Source: Puerhibacterium puerhi (GTDB lineage: Bacteria > Actinomycetota > Actinomycetes > Actinomycetales > Cellulomonadaceae). From it: a stretch of DNA of 64,000 bases. The notes beneath the pieces are model-generated. The model saw nothing but the letters and a program-made list of their open reading frames with translations. It searched no databases and had not been told where the DNA came from. A program made the translations under genes and the position numbers. The DNA lies in the NCBI RefSeq assembly GCF_009846865.1, contig NZ_WUWN01000006.1:80835-144834 (forward strand), written 5' to 3'. Shown here in pieces: positions 15,363 to 25,455 of the stretch (positions within the stretch are counted from its first letter, which is position 1; each line of letters begins with the position of its first letter).

Positions 15363-17996
15363 TCAGCCGGCGCTCGACGCCGAGGCCTCCGGGTCGCCGG
15401 CGCCGTCGCTGCCGTCGCCGGGCGTCAGCACGCCCTCCCGGTAGGCGGCGAGGATCGCGTCCTCCCGGCTCGTGACGCCCAGCTTGCGGTACAGCGACTT
15501 GACCTGCGTCTTGACGGTGTTGGGCGAGACCACCAGCTCCTCGGCGATCTTCGTGAAGCTGCGCCCGTCGAGCAGGGCGTGCAGGATCACCGACTCCCGC
15601 GCGGTGAGGACGATGCGCGAGACGCGCGCCGGCATGGCGTCGGGGACGTCGTCGAGCTCGGCGAGCTGCTCCGCGGCGAGGACGAGCCCGTGCGCCTGCG
15701 CGTGCGCCCGCAGGTCGTGCAGGTCCGGCCGGGGCACCAGCACCAGGTGGATGCGCAGCTCCTGGTCGGCCATGAGGGCGGCCATCCGCTCGAGCGCCGC
15801 CGTCACGGCGTCCGCGTCGCCGAGGCGTTGCGCGCCGGCCGCCACGAGCAGGTGGCCGGCCGCCGCCGCGCGCGGCGAGGCGGCACGGGTGACGCCGCCG
15901 CGCGCCAGCGTCGCGACCACCGTCTCCGGCTCCCCGCCGACCAGCGCGATGGTCGCGCGGACGATCGCGACCAGCGGCTGCCGGGTCGGCAGGCCGCGCA
16001 GCGCCTGCTCCGCCGCGCCCGCCCGGCCCTGGGCGAGCTCCAGCAGCGCCGTCACCGACTGCAGCACGATCGTGTCGATCGGCGACGAGCGCCGGTGACG
16101 GCGGTCCTCGGCGCGGTACCGCTCGAGCTCCTGCAGACCGAGCTCCGCGCGTCCCCCGAGGCCGTGCACCATCGCCTGCAGCGCCACGAACAGCGGGCGG
16201 TACTCCAGGGCGGGCAGGTGCGGGCCCAGCGTGTCGATGTGCTGCTGCGCGCCGCCGCAGTCGAACCGCTCGAGCGCCGCCAGCACGGCCGCCGCGTGGT
16301 ACGGCGCGCCGGAGTAGCCGTCGCGCAGCTCGTCCGGCCAGGGCCCGCCCGCCACCTCGGCGACGAGCCGCCGCGCTGACGGCAGCTCGCCGAGCAGCGC
16401 GGTGATCGACCCCAGCACCGCGAGCGTCGACATCTCCGTCAGCAGCGGCAGGCGCGGGCGGTCGGCGAGGTTGACCATCAGCGCCTGGCGCGCCTCGGTG
16501 AGGTGGCCGGCGCGTGCCAGGGTGATCGCGTCCTGCACGCGCAGCTGGCCGGCCTGGTCGCCGAGCGGCTCCAGCTCCTCGGCGGTGGCGGTCGCCAGCA
16601 CGGACAGCGCGCGCCGGGCGGCCCCGACGCCCTGGTCGGTGAGCCCCGACAGGCGCAGCGCCACCGCCTCGACCGTGGCGATCGTCGCGCGCTCGGCCCC
16701 GGCCGTCCGCGGCCCGACGAGGCGGGCGGCGGCGACCGCCGTCGCGAGGTACTCGAGCGCCCGCAGCCGGCGGTCGGGGTTGGCGTTGGCCGCGATCGCG
16801 CGCGCCATGGCGAGGGTGGGGTACCGGGCCACCTGGTGCCTCGGCACCTGGGCGACGGCGCGGTACATCTCGGTGCTGGTGATGAGCCGGTACCAGCTGC
16901 CGATCAGCACGTCGGAGGCGAGGCGCAGGTCGCCGCCGCGCACGGCGTGCCGCAGGGCGGTGAGCGGCTCGCCGTGGTGCAGGCTCCAGCGGGCGACCAG
17001 CACGTGCAGGCGTGCGAGGTCGCGGCCCAGGCGCACGGACGCCTCGCGCTGCAGCACGTCGCGCACCAGGGGGTGGTAGCGGTACACGGGGCCGCCCGGA
17101 CCCTCGCTGCGCATGACCAGGCCGAGCGCCTCGAGGTCGTCGAGCCGGTCCTCCGCGTCGGTGCTCCCACCCGCGAGCAGGCCGGCCAGCTCGAGGTCGA
17201 ACGCCTCGGGCAGGCTGGTGCGCAGCACCAGGTGCCGGACGGCGGGCTCGGCCCGCGCGAGCAGGGACAGCACGACGTCGCGCGCCAACGACCCGGGCGA
17301 GGCCGGGTCGGCGGCCGTGCCCGCCTCTACCCCCTGCAGCAGCACGGCGCGCACGAGCAGGGGGTTGCCCCCGCACGCGCGGTGCACCTCCTCGGCCCAC
17401 GACTCGTCGACGCCGTGCGCCGCGAGCAGCGCGCGCGTCTCGTCGAGCGTGAAGGCGAGCAGGGTGCGGTCCACGGTGAGCGCCACCTGCGCGGCCTCGA
17501 GCGGGGAGGCGGTGCGGGTCGTCACCACGACCGACACGGCGGGGCACGCCGCGACGACCGCCAGGACGTCGTCGTGCAGCGCCGCGTCGTCGACCGTGTG
17601 GTAGTCGTCGATCACCACGAGCACCGGGTCGGTGAGCTGGGCGAAGGCGCGCACGAGCAGGCCCCGCACGTCGGCGACGCCGCCCAGCAGCTCGCCGGCG
17701 CGGGCGAGCAGGGAGTCGGGGGCCACGAGACCCGCGTCGACGAGCCGGGCCGCGACGGCCTGCCACGCGGACTCGCGCGTGCCCGACTCGCCGTCGAGGC
17801 CCACCCACACGCCGGCGACGTCGAGCGTGCGGCACCACTGCGCCACCAGCAGGCTCTTGCCGCTGCCGGCCGGCGCGCGCACGACGGTCAGCGGCGTCGT
17901 CGGGTCGAGGCGCGCGAGCAGGCGGGGCCGTTCGATCCCGTTGCGCGGGACCCGCGGTGCCCCCTGCACGCCGCGGCGGGACGTGGCCCCGCTCAT
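15363..17996 (-). CDS. MalT-like large LuxR-family transcriptional regulator
   Basis: An 877-residue regulator. The N-terminal STAND-type ATPase has Walker A APAGSGKSLL at about 41-50 and a Walker B-like DPVLVVIDDYH. A long helical-repeat middle follows, as in MalT. The C-terminal LuxR HTH is clear: LTARESVILHALLDGRSFTK and EELVVSPNTVKTQVKSLYRK. Such proteins bind an inducer and ATP before activating promoters; the inducer cannot be told. I chose ATG 17996 because homology starts soon after, although no ribosome site is visible and an open frame runs back to 18137. It is divergent from the sigma factor gene across 293 bases that hold no other gene, so it may control that promoter. Confidence 0.85.
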   Translation of the reverse strand: MSGATSRRGVQGAPRVPRNGIERPRLLARLDPTTPLTVVRAPAGSGKSLLVAQWCRTLDVAGVWVGLDGESGTRESAWQAVAARLVDAGLVAPDSLLARAGELLGGVADVRGLLVRAFAQLTDPVLVVIDDYHTVDDAALHDDVLAVVAACPAVSVVVTTRTASPLEAAQVALTVDRTLLAFTLDETRALLAAHGVDESWAEEVHRACGGNPLLVRAVLLQGVEAGTAADPASPGSLARDVVLSLLARAEPAVRHLVLRTSLPEAFDLELAGLLAGGSTDAEDRLDDLEALGLVMRSEGPGGPVYRYHPLVRDVLQREASVRLGRDLARLHVLVARWSLHHGEPLTALRHAVRGGDLRLASDVLIGSWYRLITSTEMYRAVAQVPRHQVARYPTLAMARAIAANANPDRRLRALEYLATAVAAARLVGPRTAGAERATIATVEAVALRLSGLTDQGVGAARRALSVLATATAEELEPLGDQAGQLRVQDAITLARAGHLTEARQALMVNLADRPRLPLLTEMSTLAVLGSITALLGELPSARRLVAEVAGGPWPDELRDGYSGAPYHAAAVLAALERFDCGGAQQHIDTLGPHLPALEYRPLFVALQAMVHGLGGRAELGLQELERYRAEDRRHRRSSPIDTIVLQSVTALLELAQGRAGAAEQALRGLPTRQPLVAIVRATIALVGGEPETVVATLARGGVTRAASPRAAAAGHLLVAAGAQRLGDADAVTAALERMAALMADQELRIHLVLVPRPDLHDLRAHAQAHGLVLAAEQLAELDDVPDAMPARVSRIVLTARESVILHALLDGRSFTKIAEELVVSPNTVKTQVKSLYRKLGVTSREDAILAAYREGVLTPGDGSDGAGDPEASASSAG

Positions 17997-18252
17997 CCGG
18001 CGGCCGGGCGTGCGTCGGGGCGTGTCTCGGGGCGCGCGGCCGGGACCACGATGAGCGGTGCGGGTCGGAGCATCAGGGTCTTCGGATCGGCTCTTCGGTC
18101 GGGGCGGCGTGCCCGCACATCGGGCACCGAACGGCATCTATCGGTCATCCTCGGGCACGACGGCCCCCGAACGCCCGAACGACGGGGTGAGGCGGTGGGT
18201 GATTTCCTGCGCGCCGTCGCTCGCACCCGGACTCCGCCTCCCACCGCTCGCC

Positions 18253-18283
18253 TACGATGGCTGGTCGGCTGCGGCCACGGAGG
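18253..18283 (+). promoter_or_regulatory. -10 box and ribosome site of the ECF sigma gene
   Basis: TACGAT at 18253-18258 is a good actinobacterial -10 box, and GGAGG at 18279-18283 lies 6 bases before the ATG at 18290, fixing that start rather than an in-frame ATG at 18257. No convincing -35 box was seen. Confidence 0.5.
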
Positions 18284-18289
18284 TGCGAC

Positions 18290-20542
18290 ATGACCATCGA
18301 GACCACCGGCGTCGACGACGTCGACCTCGTCGCTCGTCTGCGGGACGGCGACGACGGCGCGTACGCGGAGCTGTGGCGACGCCACCACGAGGCCGGACGG
18401 CGCGCCGCGAGCGCCATCACCAGGACCTTCGACCCCGACGACGTCGTGCAGGAGGCGTTCACGCGCGTCCTGGCCGCCGTGCGCCGCGGCGGCGGGCCGG
18501 ACGGCGCGTTCCGCCCGTATCTGTACGCCGCGGTCCGCAACGTGGTGGTCGACTGGGGCCGCGCGGGGCGCGGGGTCCAGCTCGTGGAGGAGCCCGCCGA
18601 CGGCGCGGACCCCGACGCGGCGTTCGACGACGCCGTGCTGGAGCGGACCGTCACCGGGGCTGCCTTCCGCCGGCTGCGCCCGGAGTGGCAGGCGGTGCTC
18701 TGGTACACCGAGGTCGAGGGCATGCCGCCGCGCGAGGCGGCCCCGCTGCTCGGCCTGAGCCCCAACGCCGCCGCCGCGCTCGCCTACCGCGCGCGCGACG
18801 CGCTGCGGACCGCGTGGCTGCAGGCCCACGTGAACGACGACGCCGCCGAGGACGGCTGCCGGTGGACCGTGGAGCGGCTCGGCGCCTACCAGCGGCGCAC
18901 CCTCGCGCGCCGGGAGCACGACCGCGTGGAGGACCACCTCGCCACCTGCGTCACCTGCTCAGCCCTCGTCGTGGAGCTCGACGGCGTCGCCGCGAGCCTG
19001 CGCGGGGTGCTGCTGCCGCTGGTGCTCGGCCCGGGCGCCGTGGCGCTCGCCGGCGGGACCGGCGTGCTCGCGGGCGGCCCGGCCGTGCCCGAGGTGGCGG
19101 GCGGCGTGGTCCGACGGGTGCAGCGGTGGGCGCGGCGCTCGCCGGGGACGGCCGCCACGGTCGCCGCCGCGCTCGTCGTCGGCGTGGGCGCGGTCGCGGC
19201 GGGCGGCCTGCTGGCCGCGCGCGACGGCGTGGTGCCCCCGGCGCAGGTCGAGGCCCGGGTGCCGGGTCCGGCGTCGTCGACGGCGCCCGGCGACGGCACG
19301 ACGGCGGGTGCGCACGACGGCGGGGCGGCAGCGGCGGGAGACGGGCAGGACGACGCGCCGGCCGACGACCGGGCCGGTGCCCCGCGCGGCCTCCGGGCGC
19401 CGTCCGGCACGTGGTGGACGACGGTGCCCGCGGCCGCGGTGCCCCGGGGCGGCGCAGCCGACCGTGTCCCGGGCGGTGTCCTGGGCGGTGTCCCGGCCGA
19501 TCTTCTGGGCGGGGGCGCGGACGGGCCCGCGACGGGCGAGAGCGACGAGCCGGGGGCCGACGAGGCGCCGGCGACGGACGCGCCGGTGGCTCCCGGGACC
19601 GAGGACCCGGGTGCTGAGGACCCGGGTGCTGAGGATCCGGGTGCTGAGGATCCCGGTGCGGAGGCTCCTGGCGAGCAGCCGGGCGGTGACCCCGGTGAGG
19701 AGACGCCGGGCATCGAGGATCCGGGCACCGAGGATCCGGGTGCTGAGGATCCGGGTGCTGAGGATCCCGGTGCGGAGGCTCCTGGCGAGCAGCCGGGCGG
19801 TGACCCCGGTGAGGAGACGCCGGGCATCGAGGATCCGGGCACCGGGGATCCGGGCACTGAGGACCCCGGTGCGGAGGATCCGGGCACTGAGGACCCGGGT
19901 GCGGAGGATCCGGGCACTGAGGATCCGGGCACTGAGGACCCCGGTGCGGAGGATCCGGGCACTGAGGACCCCGGTGCGGAGGATCCGGGCACCGAGGATC
20001 CGGGCACCGAGGACCCGGCCGTGTCGATCCCCGTCGTCACGGGGATCGACACGGGGGACGGCTTCCTGCTGCCGGTCGTCACGGGCACCGGCGTCCCCGG
20101 CGCGGAGGTCCGCGTGCTCGACGCGACCGGCGCCGTCGTCGGCAGCACCACGGTCGGCGAGACGGGTGCCTGGTCGGTGCTCGCCGAGATCGCCGCGCCC
20201 ACCGCGAGCCTCTCGGTCGTCCAGGAGGTGGGCGGCGTCGTGTCGGACCAGGCGGATGCCGGGCAGGTCACCCTCCGGACGCCGACGGTCGTCGCGCTGG
20301 TCGACGGGATCCCCGAGCCGCTCGTGTCGTTCACCGGCACGCCGGGCGAGCACGCGCAGGCGCTTGTGGACGGCACGCCGACCGCGACCGTCCACCGGCT
20401 CGGGCTGCTGCCGCTGGAGCGCGTGATCCGCGGGCAGCAGCCGGGGGACCACACGTTCGGCCTGCGCTACTACGACCCCGAGACCGAGCGGTACGGCCTC
20501 ACCGTGACCCGCGCGTTCGTCGTCGGCGGCCTCTTCGGCTGA
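18290..20542 (+). CDS. ECF sigma factor fused to zinc-finger, membrane, repeat and extracellular domains
   Basis: A 750-residue protein. Residues ~20-90 are sigma region 2 (DPDDVVQEAFTRVLAAVRRG), ~115-180 region 4 (FRRLRPEWQAVLWYTEVEGM, then REAAPLLGLSPNAAAALAYR). A zinc-finger anti-sigma-like motif HLATCVTC is at about 216-223. Hydrophobic segments occur near 240-265 and 288-312 (TVAAALVVGVGAVAAGGLLA), then a Thr/Asp/Gly-rich linker, an EDPG-type repeat block (about 438-576) and two Ig-like beta domains (VVTGTGVPGAEVRVLDATGA). The likely picture is a membrane-tethered sigma factor whose outer part senses the wall or a ligand. ECF groups with long C-terminal membrane extensions are known in actinobacteria; which group this belongs to is not established here. 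Confidence 0.85.
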   Translation: MTIETTGVDDVDLVARLRDGDDGAYAELWRRHHEAGRRAASAITRTFDPDDVVQEAFTRVLAAVRRGGGPDGAFRPYLYAAVRNVVVDWGRAGRGVQLVEEPADGADPDAAFDDAVLERTVTGAAFRRLRPEWQAVLWYTEVEGMPPREAAPLLGLSPNAAAALAYRARDALRTAWLQAHVNDDAAEDGCRWTVERLGAYQRRTLARREHDRVEDHLATCVTCSALVVELDGVAASLRGVLLPLVLGPGAVALAGGTGVLAGGPAVPEVAGGVVRRVQRWARRSPGTAATVAAALVVGVGAVAAGGLLAARDGVVPPAQVEARVPGPASSTAPGDGTTAGAHDGGAAAAGDGQDDAPADDRAGAPRGLRAPSGTWWTTVPAAAVPRGGAADRVPGGVLGGVPADLLGGGADGPATGESDEPGADEAPATDAPVAPGTEDPGAEDPGAEDPGAEDPGAEAPGEQPGGDPGEETPGIEDPGTEDPGAEDPGAEDPGAEAPGEQPGGDPGEETPGIEDPGTGDPGTEDPGAEDPGTEDPGAEDPGTEDPGTEDPGAEDPGTEDPGAEDPGTEDPGTEDPAVSIPVVTGIDTGDGFLLPVVTGTGVPGAEVRVLDATGAVVGSTTVGETGAWSVLAEIAAPTASLSVVQEVGGVVSDQADAGQVTLRTPTVVALVDGIPEPLVSFTGTPGEHAQALVDGTPTATVHRLGLLPLERVIRGQQPGDHTFGLRYYDPETERYGLTVTRAFVVGGLFG
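19601..20018 (+). repeat. 15-base-based tandem repeat coding for EDPG[A/T] units
   Basis: A run of GAGGAYCCGGGY-type units (with GCT, GCG or ACT as the fifth codon) codes for about 20 copies of E-D-P-G-A/T, with a larger unit (EAPGEQPGGDPGEETPGIED) present twice. The near-identity at DNA level means copy number can change by slippage or be misassembled. Confidence 0.9.
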
Positions 20543-20646
20543 CCCGCCCGCGGCGCATCGGTCCGCGAGCCGCCGCGAGGTGCGCGTCGGCCGCCGGGCG
20601 TGCGCCACAATCGAGGCGTCGCCCACCGCCCGCGCAGGAGGCCCGC

Positions 20647-22020
20647 ATGATCGTCGCGCCGTTCGGCCGCTACACCTCCGGCCGCGTGCCCGACCCGGGC
20701 ATCGCCGCCCTGTTCACGCGGGAGAACCGGTGGCAGGCGCGGCTCGACGTCGAGGCGGCGCTCGCGCTCGCGGAGGCCGACGCCGGGCTGGTGCCCGCCG
20801 AGGCGGCCCGGGCGATCGCGCTCACCGCGCGCATCGAGAAGCTGGACCTCAAGCGGGTGCTGAAGGCCACGAGCGAGGCGAGCCACCCGCTGGTGCCGCT
20901 CATCGAGGAGTTCGCGCGCGTCGTCGGCAACCAGCACGGAGGCTGGGTGCACTGGGGCGCCACCACGCAGAACATCACCCAGACGGCCGACGTGCTGGTG
21001 CTGCGCGACGCGCACGCACGGATCAAGCAGCTGCTCGGCCGGGCGCTGCGGGCCGGGGCGCGCCAGGCCCGGCTCTCGGCCGAGCTCCCCATGGCCGGGC
21101 GCACCCACTCCCAGCACGCCGTCCCCATCACCTTCGGGTTCAAGGTGGCCACCTGGCTCGACGAGCTGGTCGCGCACGCCGACCGCCTGGAGCGGCTGGA
21201 GGAGCGGCTGTTCTGCGTGCTCATGGGCGGCGCCGTCGGCACCTTCGCCTCGTTCGGCGCGGCCGGCCGGGACGTCGAGGCGGGGGTCGCGCGGCGGCTG
21301 GGGCTGCGCCCGATGCGGGTGCCGTCGCGGGCTATCAACGACGGCATCGTCGAGTACGTGCTCGTGCTGGCGCAGGTCGCCGGGACGATCGGCAAGATCG
21401 GCAAGGACGTCTACGCCCTCATGCAGCCGGAGTTCGGCGAGGCGTTCGAGCCGATCCCGGACGGCACCGTGGGCAGCTCGACCATGCCGCACAAGCGCAA
21501 CCCGCAGCTCGCCCTCGACATGCTCACGATGTCCGCCGAGCTGCGGGCCCTGGCGGCCCCGGCGCTGGAGTCGATGCTGCACGACCAGGAGGCCAACGGC
21601 GCCATGACGGCGCTGCTGGAGGACGTCTCGGCGTCGGCCACCGTGCTGGCCGGCGACATGCTCGCCCGCCTCGACGTGGTGCTCGACGGCCTCGAGCTCG
21701 ACGGTCCGCGCATGCGGCAGAACCTGCGCCTGTCGGCCGGGATGATCGGCTCGGAGTCCCTCATGCTCGCCCTCGGCGAGAAGATCGGCCGCCAGGAGGC
21801 GCACGAGGTCGTCTACGCGGTGGCGCAGAAGGCGGCCACCACCGACGCGCCGTTCCTCGACCTGCTCGGCGCGGAGCCCGCGGTGATGGACGTGTTCACC
21901 GTGGAGGAGGTGCGCGCCCTGCTCGACCCGTCGGCGTACCTGGGCCGCAGCGTGGAGATCGCCCGCGGCACCGCGCAGGTGGCCGACGACGTCGCCGACC
22001 GGCTGCTCAAGGACGCCTGA
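20647..22020 (+). CDS. Lyase of the fumarase/aspartase superfamily (adenylosuccinate-lyase / carboxymuconate-cycloisomerase type)
   Basis: A 457-residue homotetrameric-type lyase. The superfamily signature GSSTMPHKRNPQLALDML is at about residues 278-295, the acid/base region is MAGRTHSQHAVPITFGFKVA and the N-terminal signature is GNQHGGWVHWGATTQNITQT. These fit the adenylosuccinate lyase / 3-carboxy-cis,cis-muconate cycloisomerase branch. CAGGAG lies 6 bases before the ATG. No purine or protocatechuate genes are nearby, so neither purB nor pcaB can be assigned; a different beta-elimination substrate is possible. Confidence 0.82.
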   Translation: MIVAPFGRYTSGRVPDPGIAALFTRENRWQARLDVEAALALAEADAGLVPAEAARAIALTARIEKLDLKRVLKATSEASHPLVPLIEEFARVVGNQHGGWVHWGATTQNITQTADVLVLRDAHARIKQLLGRALRAGARQARLSAELPMAGRTHSQHAVPITFGFKVATWLDELVAHADRLERLEERLFCVLMGGAVGTFASFGAAGRDVEAGVARRLGLRPMRVPSRAINDGIVEYVLVLAQVAGTIGKIGKDVYALMQPEFGEAFEPIPDGTVGSSTMPHKRNPQLALDMLTMSAELRALAAPALESMLHDQEANGAMTALLEDVSASATVLAGDMLARLDVVLDGLELDGPRMRQNLRLSAGMIGSESLMLALGEKIGRQEAHEVVYAVAQKAATTDAPFLDLLGAEPAVMDVFTVEEVRALLDPSAYLGRSVEIARGTAQVADDVADRLLKDA

Positions 22021-22059
22021 CCGGGCTCGTCGTCGACCGCCACGTATCGCGTCAGGGTT

Positions 22060-22089
22060 GGTCGCGGAACTCGACCGATTCCGCCGACC
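22060..22089. terminator. Imperfect palindrome between convergent genes
   Basis: GGTCGCGGAA ... TTCCGCCGACC can pair with one bulge around a 9-base loop between the ends of the lyase gene and the CDGSH gene. The sequence from 22046 to about 22080 resembles that at 23683-23718 (about three quarters identical), so both may be copies of one repeated element. Confidence 0.45.
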
Positions 22090-22119
22090 ACCCAGGACCG
22101 CTCCCCCCTCGGCCCGTGG

Positions 22120-22428
22120 TCAGTCGTCCGAGCGGAACCCGTTGACCTTGTGCGTGCCGTCGCACCACGGCGGGATCGCCGTGCCGCCGCAGCGGCACAT
22201 CGCCACGGTCGCCCGGTGGCGCGGCACCTCCTCGCCGTCGGGCCCGACGACGGTGACGGGGCCGCGGACCAGGAGCGGCCCGTCGGGGCAGGGGGTCAGG
22301 GACACCTCCGCCCGGGCGCCGGCCCGCGCGTCGTCGCCGGCCTCCTCCTCGGCGAGCCGGTGCCCCAGCGGGCCGGTCCAGTCGCTGACCCAGCGCGCGA
22401 CGGCGGGGCAGACGGTGGTCGTCGCCAT
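22120..22428 (-). CDS. CDGSH iron-sulfur domain protein
   Basis: A 102-residue protein whose C-terminus holds the full CDGSH [2Fe-2S] motif CRCGGTAIPPWCDGTH (three Cys and one His ligand), which supports redox-active cluster binding. The first half (about 1-55) has no clear domain. The ATG lies 12 bases after the stop of the haem-oxygenase-like gene, so the two are co-transcribed; such pairs recur in actinobacteria, suggesting the CDGSH protein may pass electrons to its diiron-type partner. That partnership is an inference. Confidence 0.85.
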   Translation of the reverse strand: MATTTVCPAVARWVSDWTGPLGHRLAEEEAGDDARAGARAEVSLTPCPDGPLLVRGPVTVVGPDGEEVPRHRATVAMCRCGGTAIPPWCDGTHKVNGFRSDD

Positions 22429-22440
22429 CGTGCCCGCGCC

Positions 22441-23562
22441 TCAGGCCGCCGGCAGCGGGACGCGCAGCGCGGACTCGCCGTGCTGCCACCGCTCCATCGC
22501 GTACGCGCCGACGTCGCCCTCGACGGCGAGGCACAGCGCGGCGCCCCACAGCACGTCGTCGCGCAGCGCCGGCTCCTGCTCGGCCAGGCGGCCGGCGAGG
22601 TCGCGCCCGGCGATCTGCTCGTGCACGGCGTCGGCCTCGACGTGCTCGTCGAAGTAGCCGGTCACGGACTCGTCGTGGCCGAGCCGGCGCAGGCCGTTGC
22701 CGTACTGGCGGCACGGGATGGACGAGGTCATCTCGTAGGCGGCGAGGTGGCCGACGATCGCGCCGCGCAGGCGCCGGTGCAGGCCGAGCAGCGACATGGC
22801 GTTGACGGCCACCAGCGTGACGGCGGGGACGGCGTCGAGGTAGGCGCCGTAGGTGGCGTCGAGCCCCATGCCGCGCATGGTCCGGGCGTACAGCTCGTGG
22901 TGCATGTGGCCCGGGTGGCCGCCGCCGTACTCGTCGGACTGGATCTCCACGAGCGCGGCCTTCGGCACGCCGGACAGGCGCGGGATCGCCCAGGTGTGCG
23001 GGTCGGCCTCCTTGAGCTGGTAGATCGACCGCAGGGCGATCAGCTCGCGCGCCTGGGCGGCGTCGGCCTTGCGCGCGACGTACCGCGACAGGCTCGGGCT
23101 GTCGTCGTCCGCGGCGAGCTGGAAGAGCCGGGCGGCGACGCCCCCGGCGTCGGTGGCGTCGCACTGCGGCTGCGGCACGCGGGCGCGCAGCGCGGCCTCG
23201 AACGGCCGCTCGACGCGGGCCCGCAGCGCGAGCAGGCCGGGGTGCCATTCCCAGGCGTCGTCGACGCCGTCGACGCCGCGGTAGTGCAGCTCGTACATCA
23301 CGAGCAGGGCGAGCTGGACGTCCTCGGTCAGGACGACGGCGGTGGCGTCCGGGCCGTCGATGCCGACCGCCTCGAGGGCGGCGGCGACGGGGGCGAGGGG
23401 GTCGGTGCCGTGCGCGCCCGGGTCGACGTCGTCGGGCGACCCGGCGGTGAGGGCGGCGAGCAGCGTGGTGCTCACGGGGCCGCGCGGCTGCGGGGCGGGC
23501 ATGCGGTGCGACGCCGTCGTGGGCGTCGGGTCGGTGTGCGACGTGGTCGTCGGAGTGGTCAT
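22441..23562 (-). CDS. Iron-containing redox enzyme family protein (haem-oxygenase-like diiron fold)
   Basis: A 373-residue soluble protein of the haem-oxygenase-like diiron oxidase/oxygenase (HDO) superfamily. Candidate metal ligands are in VMYELHYRG (about 88-96, Glu91 and His93) and VEIQSDEYGGGHPGHMHHEL (about 205-224, several Glu/Asp/His), with a late EHVEADAVHEQ. Known HDO members do N-oxygenation, oxidative decarboxylation or C-C cleavage; the substrate here is unknown. The first ~30 residues are Thr/Pro/His-rich and variable. GGAGG lies 5 bases before the ATG. It precedes the CDGSH gene in a two-gene operon. Confidence 0.8.
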   Translation of the reverse strand: MTTPTTTSHTDPTPTTASHRMPAPQPRGPVSTTLLAALTAGSPDDVDPGAHGTDPLAPVAAALEAVGIDGPDATAVVLTEDVQLALLVMYELHYRGVDGVDDAWEWHPGLLALRARVERPFEAALRARVPQPQCDATDAGGVAARLFQLAADDDSPSLSRYVARKADAAQARELIALRSIYQLKEADPHTWAIPRLSGVPKAALVEIQSDEYGGGHPGHMHHELYARTMRGMGLDATYGAYLDAVPAVTLVAVNAMSLLGLHRRLRGAIVGHLAAYEMTSSIPCRQYGNGLRRLGHDESVTGYFDEHVEADAVHEQIAGRDLAGRLAEQEPALRDDVLWGAALCLAVEGDVGAYAMERWQHGESALRVPLPAA

Positions 23563-23696
23563 GGGGCCTCCCGGTCCGGCGGAGGCGCCACCGGTGGCGG
23601 CGCAGGCTGCGCGGCTCAGCCTGCGGCACCGCGGCGTCGCTCGCGCGGGGAGATCCGGGTGAGGCCGCGGCGCGACCGCGTCATCGCGTCAGGGGT

Positions 23697-23725
23697 GGTT
23701 CCGGAGCTCGCCCGGAGGCGGAACC
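23697..23725. promoter_or_regulatory. Inverted repeat upstream of the HDO/CDGSH operon
   Basis: GGTTCCG and CGGAACC form 7-base arms around a 15-base centre, 135-163 bases upstream of the HDO start and just after the end of the PLDc_N gene. It may be an operator or the terminator of the PLDc_N gene. It resembles the element at 22046-22089. Confidence 0.4.
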
Positions 23726-23746
23726 GACCCGGACGGGATCCGGGCC

Positions 23747-23974
23747 TCAGGCGCCGGACGTCGCGGCCGCGCGCCGGCCCCACGCAAACCACAGCGCGGG
23801 CCCCAGGAGCGGCAGGAACAGCGCCACGACGACCCACGTCAGCGTCGTGACGGGCGCGACGCCCCGGCGGCGCAGCACGTCGACGACGGCCGCCAGCGTG
23901 AGCAGCACGACGACCGTCCACACCCAGTCGTAGGCGGCGGGCAGGAACGGCACGATGCCGGCAGGGTCCTCCAT
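23747..23974 (-). CDS. Small membrane protein with PLDc_N domain
   Basis: A 75-residue protein with two membrane helices (DWVWTVVVLLTLAAVVDVL and TTLTWVVVALFLPLLGPALW) and the PLDc_N signature in which Trp-Val-x-x-x-x-x-x-P-hydrophobic-x-G-P is followed by a basic end (FAWGRR). This domain is the membrane anchor of cardiolipin synthases and also occurs alone, as here. TACGCT lies 7 bases before the ATG, so the mRNA may be leaderless. Function unknown. Confidence 0.78.
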   Translation of the reverse strand: MEDPAGIVPFLPAAYDWVWTVVVLLTLAAVVDVLRRRGVAPVTTLTWVVVALFLPLLGPALWFAWGRRAAATSGA

Positions 23975-24026
23975 GGGCCGGAGCGTAGCGAACCGGCAGG
24001 CCGCCGCGGCAGGGCCGCCGCGCCGG

Positions 24027-25319
<1,293 letters not shown>

Positions 25320-25455
25320 GGGGGGATCCTGTCCGCCGCGCGGGCCGCGGCGCCCGCGCCGCGCCGCGCGTCACCTGCCGGACACCTGGCATGTGTGCGA
25401 GATCTCCACAGGTTCACCCGCCGTTTCCTGTGTTTGTCCAGGTTGGGGCGCCAGA

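Noticed and set aside
19601..20018. CRISPR array
   Set aside because: The units are coding, in frame with the sigma factor tail, and have no unique spacers.
20647..22020. Assignment as purB or pcaB
   Set aside because: The superfamily signature does not separate these functions and there are no purine or aromatic degradation genes beside it.
22441..23562. Haem oxygenase supplying biliverdin to the phytochrome at 35340
   Set aside because: It belongs to the HDO diiron group, lacks the haem-binding histidine context of BphO, and is 12 kb away in another operon.
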